The notes: generated by a model from the letters alone, not told the origin. DNA of 64,000 nt from Pseudomonas sp. Choline-02u-1 (GCF_002836515.1 NZ_PJBC01000060.1:124001-188000), one strand, 5' to 3'. Shown: positions 16,968 through 25,377, numbered from the stretch's first letter. Program-made: numbers and translations.

Positions 16968-17321
16968 GCCCAACAGCCTCTTCACCTCACCCACAATCAC
17001 GGCAATATCAAACGGCTTGGGCACTACCACATCAAACAGATCCGAGCGCTGCATGCCGATGTGCGCTTGCGCGCCACTCATGAGAATGATCGGCAAGTGC
17101 TTGACGGACGGCTGGGCACGCACGGCTTCGGCGAATTCGAGGCCGTCCATGACCGGCATCATGAAGTCGGTAATAACCAGCGCCGGGCGTTCTCTTTCCA
17201 GCACCTCGAGCGCTTTCTTGCCGTTGCTCGCGGTCACGGTCATGAAGCCCTCATCCTCAAGCGCAAAGCCAAGAATGTCAGCAATCAGATACTCGTCGTC
17301 GACTACCAGAATGGTGGTCAT
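16962..17321 (-). CDS. single-domain response regulator (CheY-like)
   Basis: 119 residues, receiver only: LVVDDE acidic pair at 7-8, phospho-acceptor Asp52 (VITDFMMPVMDG), Thr/Ser switch in ILMSGAQ and Lys in VVPKPFD. No output domain. It follows the KaiC-like gene by 23 bp on the same strand, so it is probably co-transcribed and may work with that ATPase. Receiver genes beside KaiC-like genes are common in pseudomonads. Its 3' end overlaps the adhesin gene by 6 bp, tail to tail. Confidence 0.92.
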   Translation of the reverse strand: MTTILVVDDEYLIADILGFALEDEGFMTVTASNGKKALEVLERERPALVITDFMMPVMDGLEFAEAVRAQPSVKHLPIILMSGAQAHIGMQRSDLFDVVVPKPFDIAVIVGEVKRLLGS

Positions 17322-17344
17322 GTTATTTCAACCCGCTTGAAGAC

Positions 17345-18784
17345 TTACGAAATTGAACCAGGCAATGACTCAGCTGCGACTGAAGGTTCATTTTTCAAAG
17401 CCTTTTCCAGGAACACATCTTGATCGCGTACAACCACCTCGAACCGCGACGGGTTGTAGGAGCTATCGCGTACCTTAAGAATGGAAAGCGTCCTGCGAAG
17501 TTCAGCGTGATTGTCAAAGAAACGCATGAGGATCAGGTTGTCGACAATACTGGACAGGTCAGAGTTCGGTGCGCTGACCTCGGATCCGAACAAATCGCGC
17601 ATTTCCCAGGAGGCGAATACGGTCACGCCTCTGGATCGCAGTTCGTTCATCAATGCACTGAAAAAGTCGGTGATGCGTTCCGGTGTGGTTGACACCCGTG
17701 TCATGCCGCTCAGGCTATCGATGAACAGGCGCTTGATACCTTTCTCATCGACCAGACTCAGCAGGCGTGCGCCGAGGCCGTCGAGTAAACCCTCCGTTGT
17801 TGGCTGCCAGGCAATGCTCAATGCGCCGCTGTGTTCCATGCGTTCAATATCGATGCCCAGCGAACGGCCTTTCAGGCGCAGGCGCTGCGGGCTTTCATAG
17901 AAACCGAAATGCAGGCCAGGCGCTTCGGCCGTTGATTGCGCAAGAAACTTCAGGCCCAGCGTGGTTTTGCCGATGCCGGAAGGGCCCATGACCAGCGTGA
18001 CGCTGGAGCTGTGCAAGCCGCCACCGAAGATCTCATCGAGCGACGCAATGCCGCTTGGAATACGCGTCATGTCCGCGCTGTCGGGGGCGGAAGGGCGCTT
18101 GTAGAGACTTTCGAGGCGCGGATAGACGACCAGGCCGTTATCGGTGATTTCACATTCGTGAAGACCGGTCAACGCGCCGCTGCCGCGAGTCTTGCGCAAA
18201 TGAATGCGGCGCACCGAACGGGTACCGAACAGCTCTTCGCCCATTTCGATGACGCCGTCGACCATCGTGTGCTCGGGGCTGCCGTCGTCCAGGCGCGAGC
18301 TGGTCAGGAACAGCACGGTGCAACCGGCGAACGCGGCGTGGCCTTGCAGTTCAGAGATGAATTTTTTTGTATCGATTGGCGAGTCGGCTTTGGAGCGTGC
18401 ATTGAGCAGGCCGTCAACGACCATGACGGTCGCCTTCTGCCGGGTGATTTCACGTCGCAGCAGCTTCACGACTTCATCGAGGCCTTCGTTTTCCAGCGTA
18501 TCGAATGCGCTGACAAACTGAATCTCCGCGCCGACTCGCGAGGCGTCGAAAAAACTCATGGTCGACAGAAACTGGAACAGCCGGTCGTGCGACTCGGCCA
18601 GCAATGTGGCGACCAGCACACGGCCGCCGTCGCGGGCATGGTGAAACCCGAGCTGGTTGGCAAGGATGGTTTTGCCCGAGCCCGGGCGCCCTTGAATGAT
18701 GTATGAAGCGCCGGCGACAAAGCCCCCCTGAAGCAGCGCGTCGAGCCCTTCGATCCCGCTTTGAAGGCGTTTTAGCTTTTCCAC
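17345..18784 (-). CDS. KaiC-like double-RecA ATPase (circadian-clock-type, RAD55 family)
   Basis: 479 residues from a GTG at 18784, my preferred start because homology begins there (VEKLKRLQSGIEGLDALLQG). The frame stays open to 19027, but that would run into the pst promoter region. Two RecA/KaiC domains: Walker A GRPGSGKTI in the first and GPSGIGKTT in the second, each followed by Walker B-like strands (VMVVDGLLN, RLFIDSLSG). In bacteria without a clock such proteins are ATPases or kinases of largely unknown role. The gene is paired with a downstream receiver. The C-terminus continues past the second domain by about 20 residues. Confidence 0.88.
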   Translation of the reverse strand: MEKLKRLQSGIEGLDALLQGGFVAGASYIIQGRPGSGKTILANQLGFHHARDGGRVLVATLLAESHDRLFQFLSTMSFFDASRVGAEIQFVSAFDTLENEGLDEVVKLLRREITRQKATVMVVDGLLNARSKADSPIDTKKFISELQGHAAFAGCTVLFLTSSRLDDGSPEHTMVDGVIEMGEELFGTRSVRRIHLRKTRGSGALTGLHECEITDNGLVVYPRLESLYKRPSAPDSADMTRIPSGIASLDEIFGGGLHSSSVTLVMGPSGIGKTTLGLKFLAQSTAEAPGLHFGFYESPQRLRLKGRSLGIDIERMEHSGALSIAWQPTTEGLLDGLGARLLSLVDEKGIKRLFIDSLSGMTRVSTTPERITDFFSALMNELRSRGVTVFASWEMRDLFGSEVSAPNSDLSSIVDNLILMRFFDNHAELRRTLSILKVRDSSYNPSRFEVVVRDQDVFLEKALKNEPSVAAESLPGSIS

Positions 18785-19096
18785 AATGCGACCCTGATCT
18801 GGATAAACAGGCTTGTTCAGCCGAATGAGTGAAATGCTAACGCCATTTCCGGTTGAGGGCCATAAAGGCTGGGGAAAAGTAGCGTTTGTGCAATGTGAAC
18901 CTGGCGCGTGACTGCTCAGGATCAGGGAGTAGGGACAAGCCCCGCACAGGAAGATTCGATTTTTCAAAACCTGGCACCGATTACATCCATGGGCGCTGTT
19001 GCGGACCATGAGGGTAACGCTTGCCACTTTGCTTTCATGAAATCGTCACAAAACTGCTGCAGAGTTCGGGAGCCCGTAATCACTAGGTGTCATTTA
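18785..19096. other. 312-bp divergent region between KaiC-like gene and pstS
   Basis: No gene is supported. It contains the Pho box of pstS at 19032-19049. In-frame upstream starts for pstS (for example 18908) are rejected because they precede or cross that box and the signal peptide begins at 19097. Confidence 0.6.
19032..19049 (+). promoter_or_regulatory. Pho box of the pst operon
   Basis: CTTTCATGAAATCGTCAC: two 7-base half-sites with a 4-base spacer, close to the PhoB consensus CTGTCATAAAACTGTCAC. It is 48 bp upstream of the pstS start. PhoB bound here would replace a -35 box and activate the operon at low phosphate. Confidence 0.8.
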
Positions 19097-20128
19097 ATGA
19101 AAAGTTCGATGAAGTCTGCTGCGCTCGCCATTGCGGTATCTCTTTGTGCCACCTCGGCCTCCTTTGCAGCAGAAAATGTTCGCCTGACGGGGTCCGGAGC
19201 AAGTTTCCCGGCACCGATCTACCTGACCTGGTTCAAGGATTTCAGCAAGAAATCCGATAGCGTCACTGTCGATTACCAATCCAAGGGCAGTGGCGCGGGC
19301 GTACAGGACTTCTTGAACAAAACCGTGGATTTCGCTGCCAGTGACTCGGCAATGAAAGACGAAGATATCGCCAAGGTCGCCGAAGGCGTGCAGTTGCTGC
19401 CAATGACCGCCGGGGAAATCGTGCTGGCCTATAACCTGCCGGGCAATCCCAAGGGGCTGAAGCTGCCACGCGATGTCTATTCCAACATTTTCCTGGGCAA
19501 GATCACGCGCTGGAACGATCCGCAGATCGTCGCAGCCAACCCGGACCTGAAGCTCTCCGATACGCCGATCACGGTTGTCGTGCGTGCAGATTCCAGCGGT
19601 ACGACCGCGGTATTCACCAAGCACCTGGCAACCGTCAACGCCGAGTTCAAGCAGGCGCTGGGTGAGGGCAACACCGTCAACTGGCCGGCCAGTGACAAGT
19701 TCATCAAGTCGCCGAAAAACGATGGCGTGACGGCGACCGTGCGCCAGACCCCTGGAGCGATTGGTTACATCGAATATGGCTTCGCCAAGCTGGCCAAGGT
19801 CGACTTTGCCCAGTTGCAGAACAAGGCTGGCAATTACGTGGTGCCCAATGCCGAAAGCGGTGCCGAGGCCCTGGCGGCGGTAAAAATGCCGGAAAACCTG
19901 GTGGCCTGGCTGCCTGATCCGGACGGCGCCAAGTCCTACCCGATCACCTCTTATACCTGGATGATTTTCCGCAAGGACAATGGCAACCCGGCCAAGGCCA
20001 AAGCCATGCGTGAAATGGTCGAATACAGCCTGACCGAAGGGCAGAAGATTGCCGATTCGATGGGTTACATCCCGTTGCCGCAATCGGTCGTCGAACAGGT
20101 TCGCAAAGCGTCCGCCAACATTCAGTAA
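19097..20128 (+). CDS. pstS: phosphate ABC transporter, periplasmic binding protein PstS
   Basis: 343 residues. Signal peptide ending near SFA before AENVRL. The mature protein starts with the classic GSGASFPAPIYLTWF and has the phosphate-binding motifs YQSKGSGAG, DFAASDSAM and RADSSGTTAVFTKHL. It captures phosphate for PstCAB. The ATG at 19097 is chosen because it directly precedes the signal peptide, has AGGTG upstream, and lies behind the Pho box. First gene of pstSCAB. Confidence 0.97.
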   Translation: MKSSMKSAALAIAVSLCATSASFAAENVRLTGSGASFPAPIYLTWFKDFSKKSDSVTVDYQSKGSGAGVQDFLNKTVDFAASDSAMKDEDIAKVAEGVQLLPMTAGEIVLAYNLPGNPKGLKLPRDVYSNIFLGKITRWNDPQIVAANPDLKLSDTPITVVVRADSSGTTAVFTKHLATVNAEFKQALGEGNTVNWPASDKFIKSPKNDGVTATVRQTPGAIGYIEYGFAKLAKVDFAQLQNKAGNYVVPNAESGAEALAAVKMPENLVAWLPDPDGAKSYPITSYTWMIFRKDNGNPAKAKAMREMVEYSLTEGQKIADSMGYIPLPQSVVEQVRKASANIQ

Positions 20129-20202
20129 CGCCGTGAGGTCTCTCTCGACGTGTGCGTCTGCGCCACGCCGGGAGAGTTTTCCCCCTGTTCCGGACTTAGC
20201 CC

Positions 20203-21168
20203 ATGAACAAACCTTTTGTCGTACCGGTTAATCCCGACTCTGCCTGCCAGCCACCCTCGACGAAGGATTTCCTGGTTGATCGCACCTTCCGCGCGCTGGC
20301 GCGCATCGGTGTGGTACTGATTCTGGCGCTGGTATTTGCACTGGTGTTCGAAGTCGGACGCAAGGCACTTCCCGGTATGGAGAAGCACGGCTTCGATGTC
20401 CTTCTGGGCAGTGTGTGGGACGTCAACCAAGGCAAATACGGCATCCTGCCAGCCATCTGGGGCACGCTCTACAGCGCCTTCATCGCTTTGCTGATCGCCG
20501 GTGTTTTTGGCGTGAGCATGGCGATTTTCCTCACCCAGGATTTCTTGCCAACCAAGCTCGCTGCGCTGTTTCGCACCATTGTCGAACTGCTCGCGGCCAT
20601 TCCCAGCGTGGTCTATGGCCTGTGGGGGATCTATGTGGTGATCCCGGCGATTCGGCCGCTGACCACCTGGTTGAACGGCGAACTGGGCTGGATACCCTTT
20701 TTCGGCACGTCCCTGAGCGGTCCGGGCCTGCTGCCCGCAGCGCTGGTGCTCGCCATCATGATTCTGCCGACCATTGCCGCCGTTTCGCAGGACGCGCTAA
20801 CGGCTGTGCCGATGAAAACCAAGCAGGCTGCGTACGGCATGGGCACTACCCATTGGGAAGCGATTCTCAAAGTGATGGTGCCATCGGCCGCCACCGGCAT
20901 TTTCGGCTCGCTGGTGCTGGGCCTGGGGCGCGCGCTGGGTGAAACGATGGCGCTGGCCATGCTGGTCGGCAATGCCAACAACATTTCCCTCTCGCTGTTT
21001 GCACCGGCCAACACGCTTGCCGCTCTGCTGGCGCTGAACTTCCCCGAAGCCGGGCCGAACGAGATCGAGGTGTTGATGTATGCCGCACTGGTGCTGATGT
21101 TGATTACGCTGATCGTGAACATTTTCGGTTCGATGATCATGATGTACGCCCAACGGGGTAACAGATGA
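20203..21168 (+). CDS. pstC: phosphate ABC transporter permease PstC
   Basis: 321 residues with about six membrane helices and the permease EAA-type loop near KQAAYGMGTTHWEAILKVMVP. The length is that of E. coli PstC (about 320), not the much longer PstC (over 650 residues) of the phoU-linked pst operon of pseudomonads. It follows pstS by 74 bp and overlaps pstA by 4 bp. With PstA it forms the inner-membrane channel. Confidence 0.95.
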   Translation: MNKPFVVPVNPDSACQPPSTKDFLVDRTFRALARIGVVLILALVFALVFEVGRKALPGMEKHGFDVLLGSVWDVNQGKYGILPAIWGTLYSAFIALLIAGVFGVSMAIFLTQDFLPTKLAALFRTIVELLAAIPSVVYGLWGIYVVIPAIRPLTTWLNGELGWIPFFGTSLSGPGLLPAALVLAIMILPTIAAVSQDALTAVPMKTKQAAYGMGTTHWEAILKVMVPSAATGIFGSLVLGLGRALGETMALAMLVGNANNISLSLFAPANTLAALLALNFPEAGPNEIEVLMYAALVLMLITLIVNIFGSMIMMYAQRGNR

Positions 21169-22079
21169 TGACTGACCTGACCGCAGCAACAGACTTGACC
21201 GCGCCAACCGGTGCAATGCCCAGCTTGCAACGCAGGTTCGAAGGTCGCGCTCTGCGCAGCCTGATTCTGACCACCCTGGTATGGGCAGGAGCTTTGCTGG
21301 CCAGCGTGCCGCTGATTTCCGTGCTCTACATGCTGATCACCCGCGGTGGCGCGCGTCTGAACCTGGAAGTGTTTACCGAGCTGCCACCGACCGGCTTCGA
21401 GATGGGCGGCGGTTTCGGCAATGCGATGGCGGGTACCTTTGTAATGGTCGGAATCGCGGCAGCGATCGCGGTGCCGATCGGGATCATGGCGGCCATCTTC
21501 CTCGCTGAACTGGGGCCAGACAGCAAGCTGGGGAACGCCGCGCGTTTTGCCGCCAAGATGCTTACGGGCCTGCCGTCGATCCTGGCGGGGGTGTTTGCCT
21601 ACGCTTTGGTAGTAATGACCACCGGCACGTATTCGGCACCTGCAGGTGGCGTGGCGCTCGCCGTCCTGATGCTGCCTATCGTGGTGCTGACTGCTGAAGA
21701 ATCGATGCGGATGGTGCCCAAGATCATGAAAGATGCTGCTTATGGCATGGGCTGCACCCGCTCGCAGGTCATCTGGAAGATCATCTTGCCGACCGGTATG
21801 CCAGCGATCCTGACTGGCGTGATGCTCGCCGTGGCACGTGCCGCAGGCGAGACGGCACCGTTGTTGTTTACCGCGCTGTTCAGCAACTACTGGATCTACC
21901 ACCAAGGCAATCTCGACGTCATGAACCCGACTGCCTCGCTGGCGGTACTGATCTACAACTTCTCCGGCATGCCTTTCGATAACCAGCTCGAGCTCGCATG
22001 GGCGGCCTCGTTGGTGCTGGTGATGATCGTGCTGTTCGTCAACATCATCAGCCGGATTTTCGGCAAGCCCAAGTATTAA
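21165..22079 (+). CDS. pstA: phosphate ABC transporter permease PstA
   Basis: 304 residues with about six membrane helices; permease loop DAAYGMGCTRSQVIWKIILP. Its ATGATGA start overlaps the pstC stop, indicating translational coupling. It pairs with PstC. Confidence 0.95.
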   Translation: MMTDLTAATDLTAPTGAMPSLQRRFEGRALRSLILTTLVWAGALLASVPLISVLYMLITRGGARLNLEVFTELPPTGFEMGGGFGNAMAGTFVMVGIAAAIAVPIGIMAAIFLAELGPDSKLGNAARFAAKMLTGLPSILAGVFAYALVVMTTGTYSAPAGGVALAVLMLPIVVLTAEESMRMVPKIMKDAAYGMGCTRSQVIWKIILPTGMPAILTGVMLAVARAAGETAPLLFTALFSNYWIYHQGNLDVMNPTASLAVLIYNFSGMPFDNQLELAWAASLVLVMIVLFVNIISRIFGKPKY

Positions 22080-22097
22080 GAACGGGAGCATCTGATT

Positions 22098-22916
22098 TTG
22101 AACGTATCCACTGCGCAAATAGCCGCTCCGTTTGTCACCCAGGCGCCTGTAGTCATGGACTGCAAGCTGGACAAGATTTTCTACGGCAACTTTATGGCAG
22201 TACGTGACAGTCACGTGCCGATCGAGAAAAACAAGATCACCGGTTTCATCGGTCCCTCAGGCTGCGGCAAAAGCACCGTGCTGCGCAGCCTCAACCGGAT
22301 GAACGATCTGGTGAAGGGATTCCGTTTCGAGGGCCACGTGCATTTTCTCGGGCAGGACGTCTACGGCAAGGGTGTCGATCCGGTGGTCGTGCGCCGCTAC
22401 ATTGGCATGGTGTTTCAACAACCTAACCCGTTTTCGATGAGCATTTTCGACAACGTCGCGTTTGGTCTTCGCCTCAATCGCTACAAGGGCGATATCGGTG
22501 ACCGCGTCAAGCACGCGCTGCAAGGCGCCGCGTTATGGGATGAGGTCAAGGACAAGCTCAAGGTCAGCGGCCTGTCGCTCTCCGGTGGTCAGCAACAACG
22601 CCTGTGTATCGCCCGCGCCATTGCTACTGAGCCGGAAGTCCTGCTGCTGGATGAGCCTTGCTCGGCACTGGACCCGATCGCCACCCGACGGGTCGAAGAA
22701 TTGATGGTCGAGTTGAAGAAGGATTACACCATCGCGCTGGTCACCCACAACATGCAGCAAGCCATCCGTGTCGCTGACACCACAGCGTTTTTCTCGGTGG
22801 ATATTTCCCAGGGCACGCGCACCGGTTATCTGGTTGAGATGGGCCCGACGGCGCAGATCTTCGACAACCCGCGTGAACAGATGACCGGCGATTACATCAG
22901 CGGCAAGTTCAGCTAA
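22098..22916 (+). CDS. pstB: phosphate ABC transporter ATPase PstB
   Basis: 272 residues. Walker A GPSGCGKST, Q-loop MVFQQPNPF, signature LSGGQQQRL, Walker B LLLDEPCSALDP, switch His in VTHNMQQ, all intact. The start appears to be TTG at 22098 behind GGGAG; no closer ATG or GTG would keep the N-terminus. It is unusual that no phoU follows: the next genes are a Fic-like and a HAD protein. Confidence 0.96.
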   Translation: MNVSTAQIAAPFVTQAPVVMDCKLDKIFYGNFMAVRDSHVPIEKNKITGFIGPSGCGKSTVLRSLNRMNDLVKGFRFEGHVHFLGQDVYGKGVDPVVVRRYIGMVFQQPNPFSMSIFDNVAFGLRLNRYKGDIGDRVKHALQGAALWDEVKDKLKVSGLSLSGGQQQRLCIARAIATEPEVLLLDEPCSALDPIATRRVEELMVELKKDYTIALVTHNMQQAIRVADTTAFFSVDISQGTRTGYLVEMGPTAQIFDNPREQMTGDYISGKFS

Positions 22917-22922
22917 GCCACA

Positions 22923-22970
22923 CACCGGATCAGGCCGCCTGTGCCAAATGGATTTGGCGGGCATCCGGTG
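22923..22970. other. nested inverted repeats after pstB
   Basis: Outer arms CACCGGAT / ATCCGGTG enclose an inner hairpin GCCAAAT-GG-ATTTGGC (22943-22958). Transcribed, it would fold into a compact structure between the pstB stop (22916) and the next gene (23002). There is no T-tract, so it may be an mRNA processing or stability element rather than a terminator. Confidence 0.5.
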
Positions 22971-23001
22971 GACATTTACCAAGCGTTTCCAAGGAGCACC
23001 A

Positions 23002-23700
23002 ATGCCTGCCAAGCATCGTCTTGATTTGCCTGCGATTGAGCGCGCACTGCGGGACGTGCAGAGCCGTTTCGCCGAGCTCAGCCGGCACTTCACCGAGCCG
23101 CGTGACCCGTTGACTGACGAAGTGCTGCACAACGTGCTTGAAGGCTATGCGTTGGTTGACGAGTATGTTGCCCGCGGCGTCGACCTGTTCGATCTGCAGC
23201 AACTGAACCTGATGCTGGAAATCAATGCCACGGTGCTGTGTGGCCGAGATCCGGCGCGCCGGCTGGAATACGCCCAGCATCTGGCAGCCACCGAGGCGCA
23301 TTTCTTCAACAATGTTGAGGGTGGCATCAAGGATTTGTACAACTGGTATTGCGCGTATCGCAGTGAATCGGTCTGGAAGCGTGCAGCGGGTGTCTATGTC
23401 CGCATTCTGAGCAAGCCGCAGCTGTTCATCGAAGGCAATAACCGGAGCGGCTCGCTCATTGTCAGCTACCTGCTCATGCGCGCAGGGCTGCCTCCATTCG
23501 TGTTGACCCTGGAAAATGCCGAAGGCTATTTCAACCCGTCCTCGGTCATCCGCAACTCCGCCAAGCATGGCGTCAAGGCGTTGTACGAATTGCCCAAAAT
23601 CAAGAAAAAATACGCAGCATTTTTAGAAGAACAGGCGCCGGATCCCATGAAGTTCTTTCTCAAAGAAAAGCCTTTGCCTCTCTTTCAGGGTGGCCATTGA
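23002..23700 (+). CDS. Fic-fold protein with degenerate catalytic motif
   Basis: 232 residues from the ATG at 23002, preceded by AGGAG. Residues 140-148 read QLFIEGNNR, followed by SGSLIVSYLLMRAGLPP, which follows the Fic domain pattern HPFx(D/E)GNGR...LL..AG.PP closely. The catalytic His is replaced by Gln140 and the second Gly of GNGR by Asn. Fic enzymes transfer AMP or related groups to proteins; this one is probably inactive or altered. It follows pstB by 85 bp and its stop overlaps the next start (TGATG). The assignment is my reading of the motif. Confidence 0.65.
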   Translation: MPAKHRLDLPAIERALRDVQSRFAELSRHFTEPRDPLTDEVLHNVLEGYALVDEYVARGVDLFDLQQLNLMLEINATVLCGRDPARRLEYAQHLAATEAHFFNNVEGGIKDLYNWYCAYRSESVWKRAAGVYVRILSKPQLFIEGNNRSGSLIVSYLLMRAGLPPFVLTLENAEGYFNPSSVIRNSAKHGVKALYELPKIKKKYAAFLEEQAPDPMKFFLKEKPLPLFQGGH

Positions 23701-24341
23701 TGAGCGCGGCGTCAGCCTTTGCCAAATGCACAAACTTCGGCAGCCGGGCAGGGCAGATCATCCGCTGCGCTGTGCCGCAGCTGTTCAGGCGTCAGCGCAT
23801 ACGGATTTCGTTCGATATCGATGACACGCTCGCCTGCCAGCTGCACCACTGCGCGGTCGAAAAAAGTCGGATACCGGCCTGTATTCATCGTTGGTTGGGT
23901 GAGCCGTTGCGTATGGGCACGCGTTCCCTGATCCGAGAGCTGCGACGCCAGGATTGCAGTGTCTGGGTCTACACCTCGTCCGGGCGCACTCCGTCGTATA
24001 TCAGGCGTTGGTTAGCGCTTTACGGCATCCGCGTCGACGGCGTGGTTAACAGCGTGCTGCACAACCGTGCCCTGACAGCACATGGGATGTCGAATTCGCC
24101 TTCAAAATATCCACCGGCGTTCGATATCGACCTGCATGTCGATGACTCCGAGGGCGTGCAGCTTGAAGGCAAGGATCATGGCTTCCGGGTGGTCGTAGTG
24201 CATCCTGAGGATGATCGCTGGGCGCAGAAAGTGCTGGATTCGGTGGCCAAGGTCCAGGCGCAGCTCGCCTGGCAGCAAATGCTCAGACCTCAAGCGCCGG
24301 TGCAACACCGGGCAGAGGCTGTCTTTGAGCCTCTCGGTTAA
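23700..24341 (+). CDS. HAD-superfamily phosphatase-like protein
   Basis: 213 residues from the ATG at 23700, overlapping the previous stop by one base. HAD motif I is FDIDDTL (Asp39 nucleophile, Asp41), motif II Thr/Ser is in VYTSSGRT, a Lys lies in SPSKYPP, and motif IV is HVDDSEG. All four are present, so it should be an active phosphohydrolase in the cytoplasm. The substrate is unknown. Its coupling to the Fic-like gene and its place after pstSCAB suggest a two-gene unit linked to phosphate supply; this is inference. A strong terminator follows. Confidence 0.85.
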   Translation: MSAASAFAKCTNFGSRAGQIIRCAVPQLFRRQRIRISFDIDDTLACQLHHCAVEKSRIPACIHRWLGEPLRMGTRSLIRELRRQDCSVWVYTSSGRTPSYIRRWLALYGIRVDGVVNSVLHNRALTAHGMSNSPSKYPPAFDIDLHVDDSEGVQLEGKDHGFRVVVVHPEDDRWAQKVLDSVAKVQAQLAWQQMLRPQAPVQHRAEAVFEPLG

Positions 24342-24452
24342 GCGGTTACACCCTCCGCTACCAGAACAGCAGAGCCTCTGGCATACGAGGCGCTGCTGTG
24401 AAATGACTCAGAAGATGCGTAAGCGATGCGGCGTAAAACGTGTACCGCAGAA

Positions 24453-24486
24453 ACGACAAAGCCCTGAATAATCAGGGCTTTGTCGT
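24453..24486. terminator. strong bidirectional terminator
   Basis: A perfect 15-bp stem (ACGACAAAGCCCTGA and its complement) with a 4-nt loop, containing AAAGCCC/GGGCTTT. It ends the HAD transcript on the plus strand and the tRNA-Ser transcript on the minus strand. Confidence 0.85.
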
Positions 24487-24494
24487 ATATAAGA

Positions 24495-24582
24495 TGGCGG
24501 AGGCGATGGGATTCGAACTCATGGACCTGTTACAGTCGACGGTTTTCAAGACCGTTGCCTTAAACCACTCGGCCACACCTCC
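24495..24582 (-). tRNA. tRNA-Ser (anticodon UGA)
   Basis: Read on the minus strand it begins GGAGGTGTGGCCGAGTGG, has the anticodon loop CTTGAAA, a long variable arm typical of serine tRNAs, a TTCGAATCC T-loop and an encoded CCA end. The acceptor stem GGAGGTG pairs with CGCCTCC before GCCA. Anticodon TGA at 24546-24548. Confidence 0.95.
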
Positions 24583-24705
24583 GTTTGCGTTGCGGGCGCC
24601 ATAATACCTGAATGAAACACACTGTCAAACTCTCTGCATGGCTTGTTACAGAGCGTCTGTTATGATCTTTGCGACTGAACGTTTCAAACCAACAGGAGTG
24701 TCGCC

Positions 24706-25377
24706 ATGCGCGAACAGGATTACGCAGTTAATAACAGCGTGCAGGCTGAGCAGCTAGAGGTTAGCCGCGTCCTGCGCAACACTTATGGTCTCTTGGCTCT
24801 GACCCTCGCATTCAGCGGCGTGATGGCCTTCGTAGCCCAGCAGATGCGTGTCGGCTACCCGAACATTTTCGTGGTGCTGATCGGCTTCTACGGGCTGTTC
24901 TTCCTCACCAACAAACTCCGTGATTCCGCGTGGGGCCTGGTGTCCGCCTTTGCGTTGACCGGTTTCATGGGTTTCCTGCTCGGCCCGATCCTCAACCGTT
25001 ACCTGGGCATGCAGGGCGGTGCTGAAGTGGTCAGCTCGGCATTCGCCATGACCGCTCTGGTGTTCGGTGGTCTATCGGCCTACGTGCTGATCACCCGTAA
25101 GGACATGAGCTTCCTCGGTGGTTTCATCACTGCCGGTTTCTTTGTCCTGCTGGGCGCAACGCTGGCCAGCTTCTTCTTCCAGATCAGCGGCCTGCAACTG
25201 GCGATCAGCGCCGGCTTCGTGCTGTTCTCGTCGGTCTGCATTCTGTTCCAGACCAGTGCGATCATTCACGGGGGCGAGCGCAACTACATCATGGCAACCA
25301 TCAGCCTGTATGTATCGATCTACAACCTGTTCGTCAGCTTGCTGCAACTGTTCGGCATCATGAGCCGCGACGACTGA
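24706..25377 (+). CDS. yccA: Bax inhibitor-1/YccA family membrane protein
   Basis: 223 residues with seven membrane helices. The N-terminus (EVSRVLRNTYGLLALTLAFS) and the C-terminal part (GGERNYIMATISLYVSIYNL, LLQLFGI) follow the family. In E. coli YccA is an inner-membrane substrate and inhibitor of the FtsH protease. It has a good AGGAGTGTCGCC site before its ATG and stands as a single gene with its own terminator. Confidence 0.94.
   Translation: MREQDYAVNNSVQAEQLEVSRVLRNTYGLLALTLAFSGVMAFVAQQMRVGYPNIFVVLIGFYGLFFLTNKLRDSAWGLVSAFALTGFMGFLLGPILNRYLGMQGGAEVVSSAFAMTALVFGGLSAYVLITRKDMSFLGGFITAGFFVLLGATLASFFFQISGLQLAISAGFVLFSSVCILFQTSAIIHGGERNYIMATISLYVSIYNLFVSLLQLFGIMSRDD

Noticed and set aside
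18785..19027. Upstream extension of the KaiC-like protein
   Set aside because: The added 81 residues are Cys-rich and unlike KaiC proteins, and the region would reach almost to the Pho box of the divergent pst operon.
18908..19096. Longer start for PstS
   Set aside because: It would cross the Pho box and put 63 residues before a perfect signal peptide.
20631..22214. A 527-codon open frame on the minus strand across pstC, pstA and the start of pstB
   Set aside because: It lies opposite clear pst genes, is rich in His, Gln and Arg as expected for antisense frames in GC-rich DNA, and has no recognisable domain.
24495..24582. tRNA-Ser as an integration site of a mobile island
   Set aside because: No integrase, no repeat of the tRNA 3' end and ordinary core genes on both sides.
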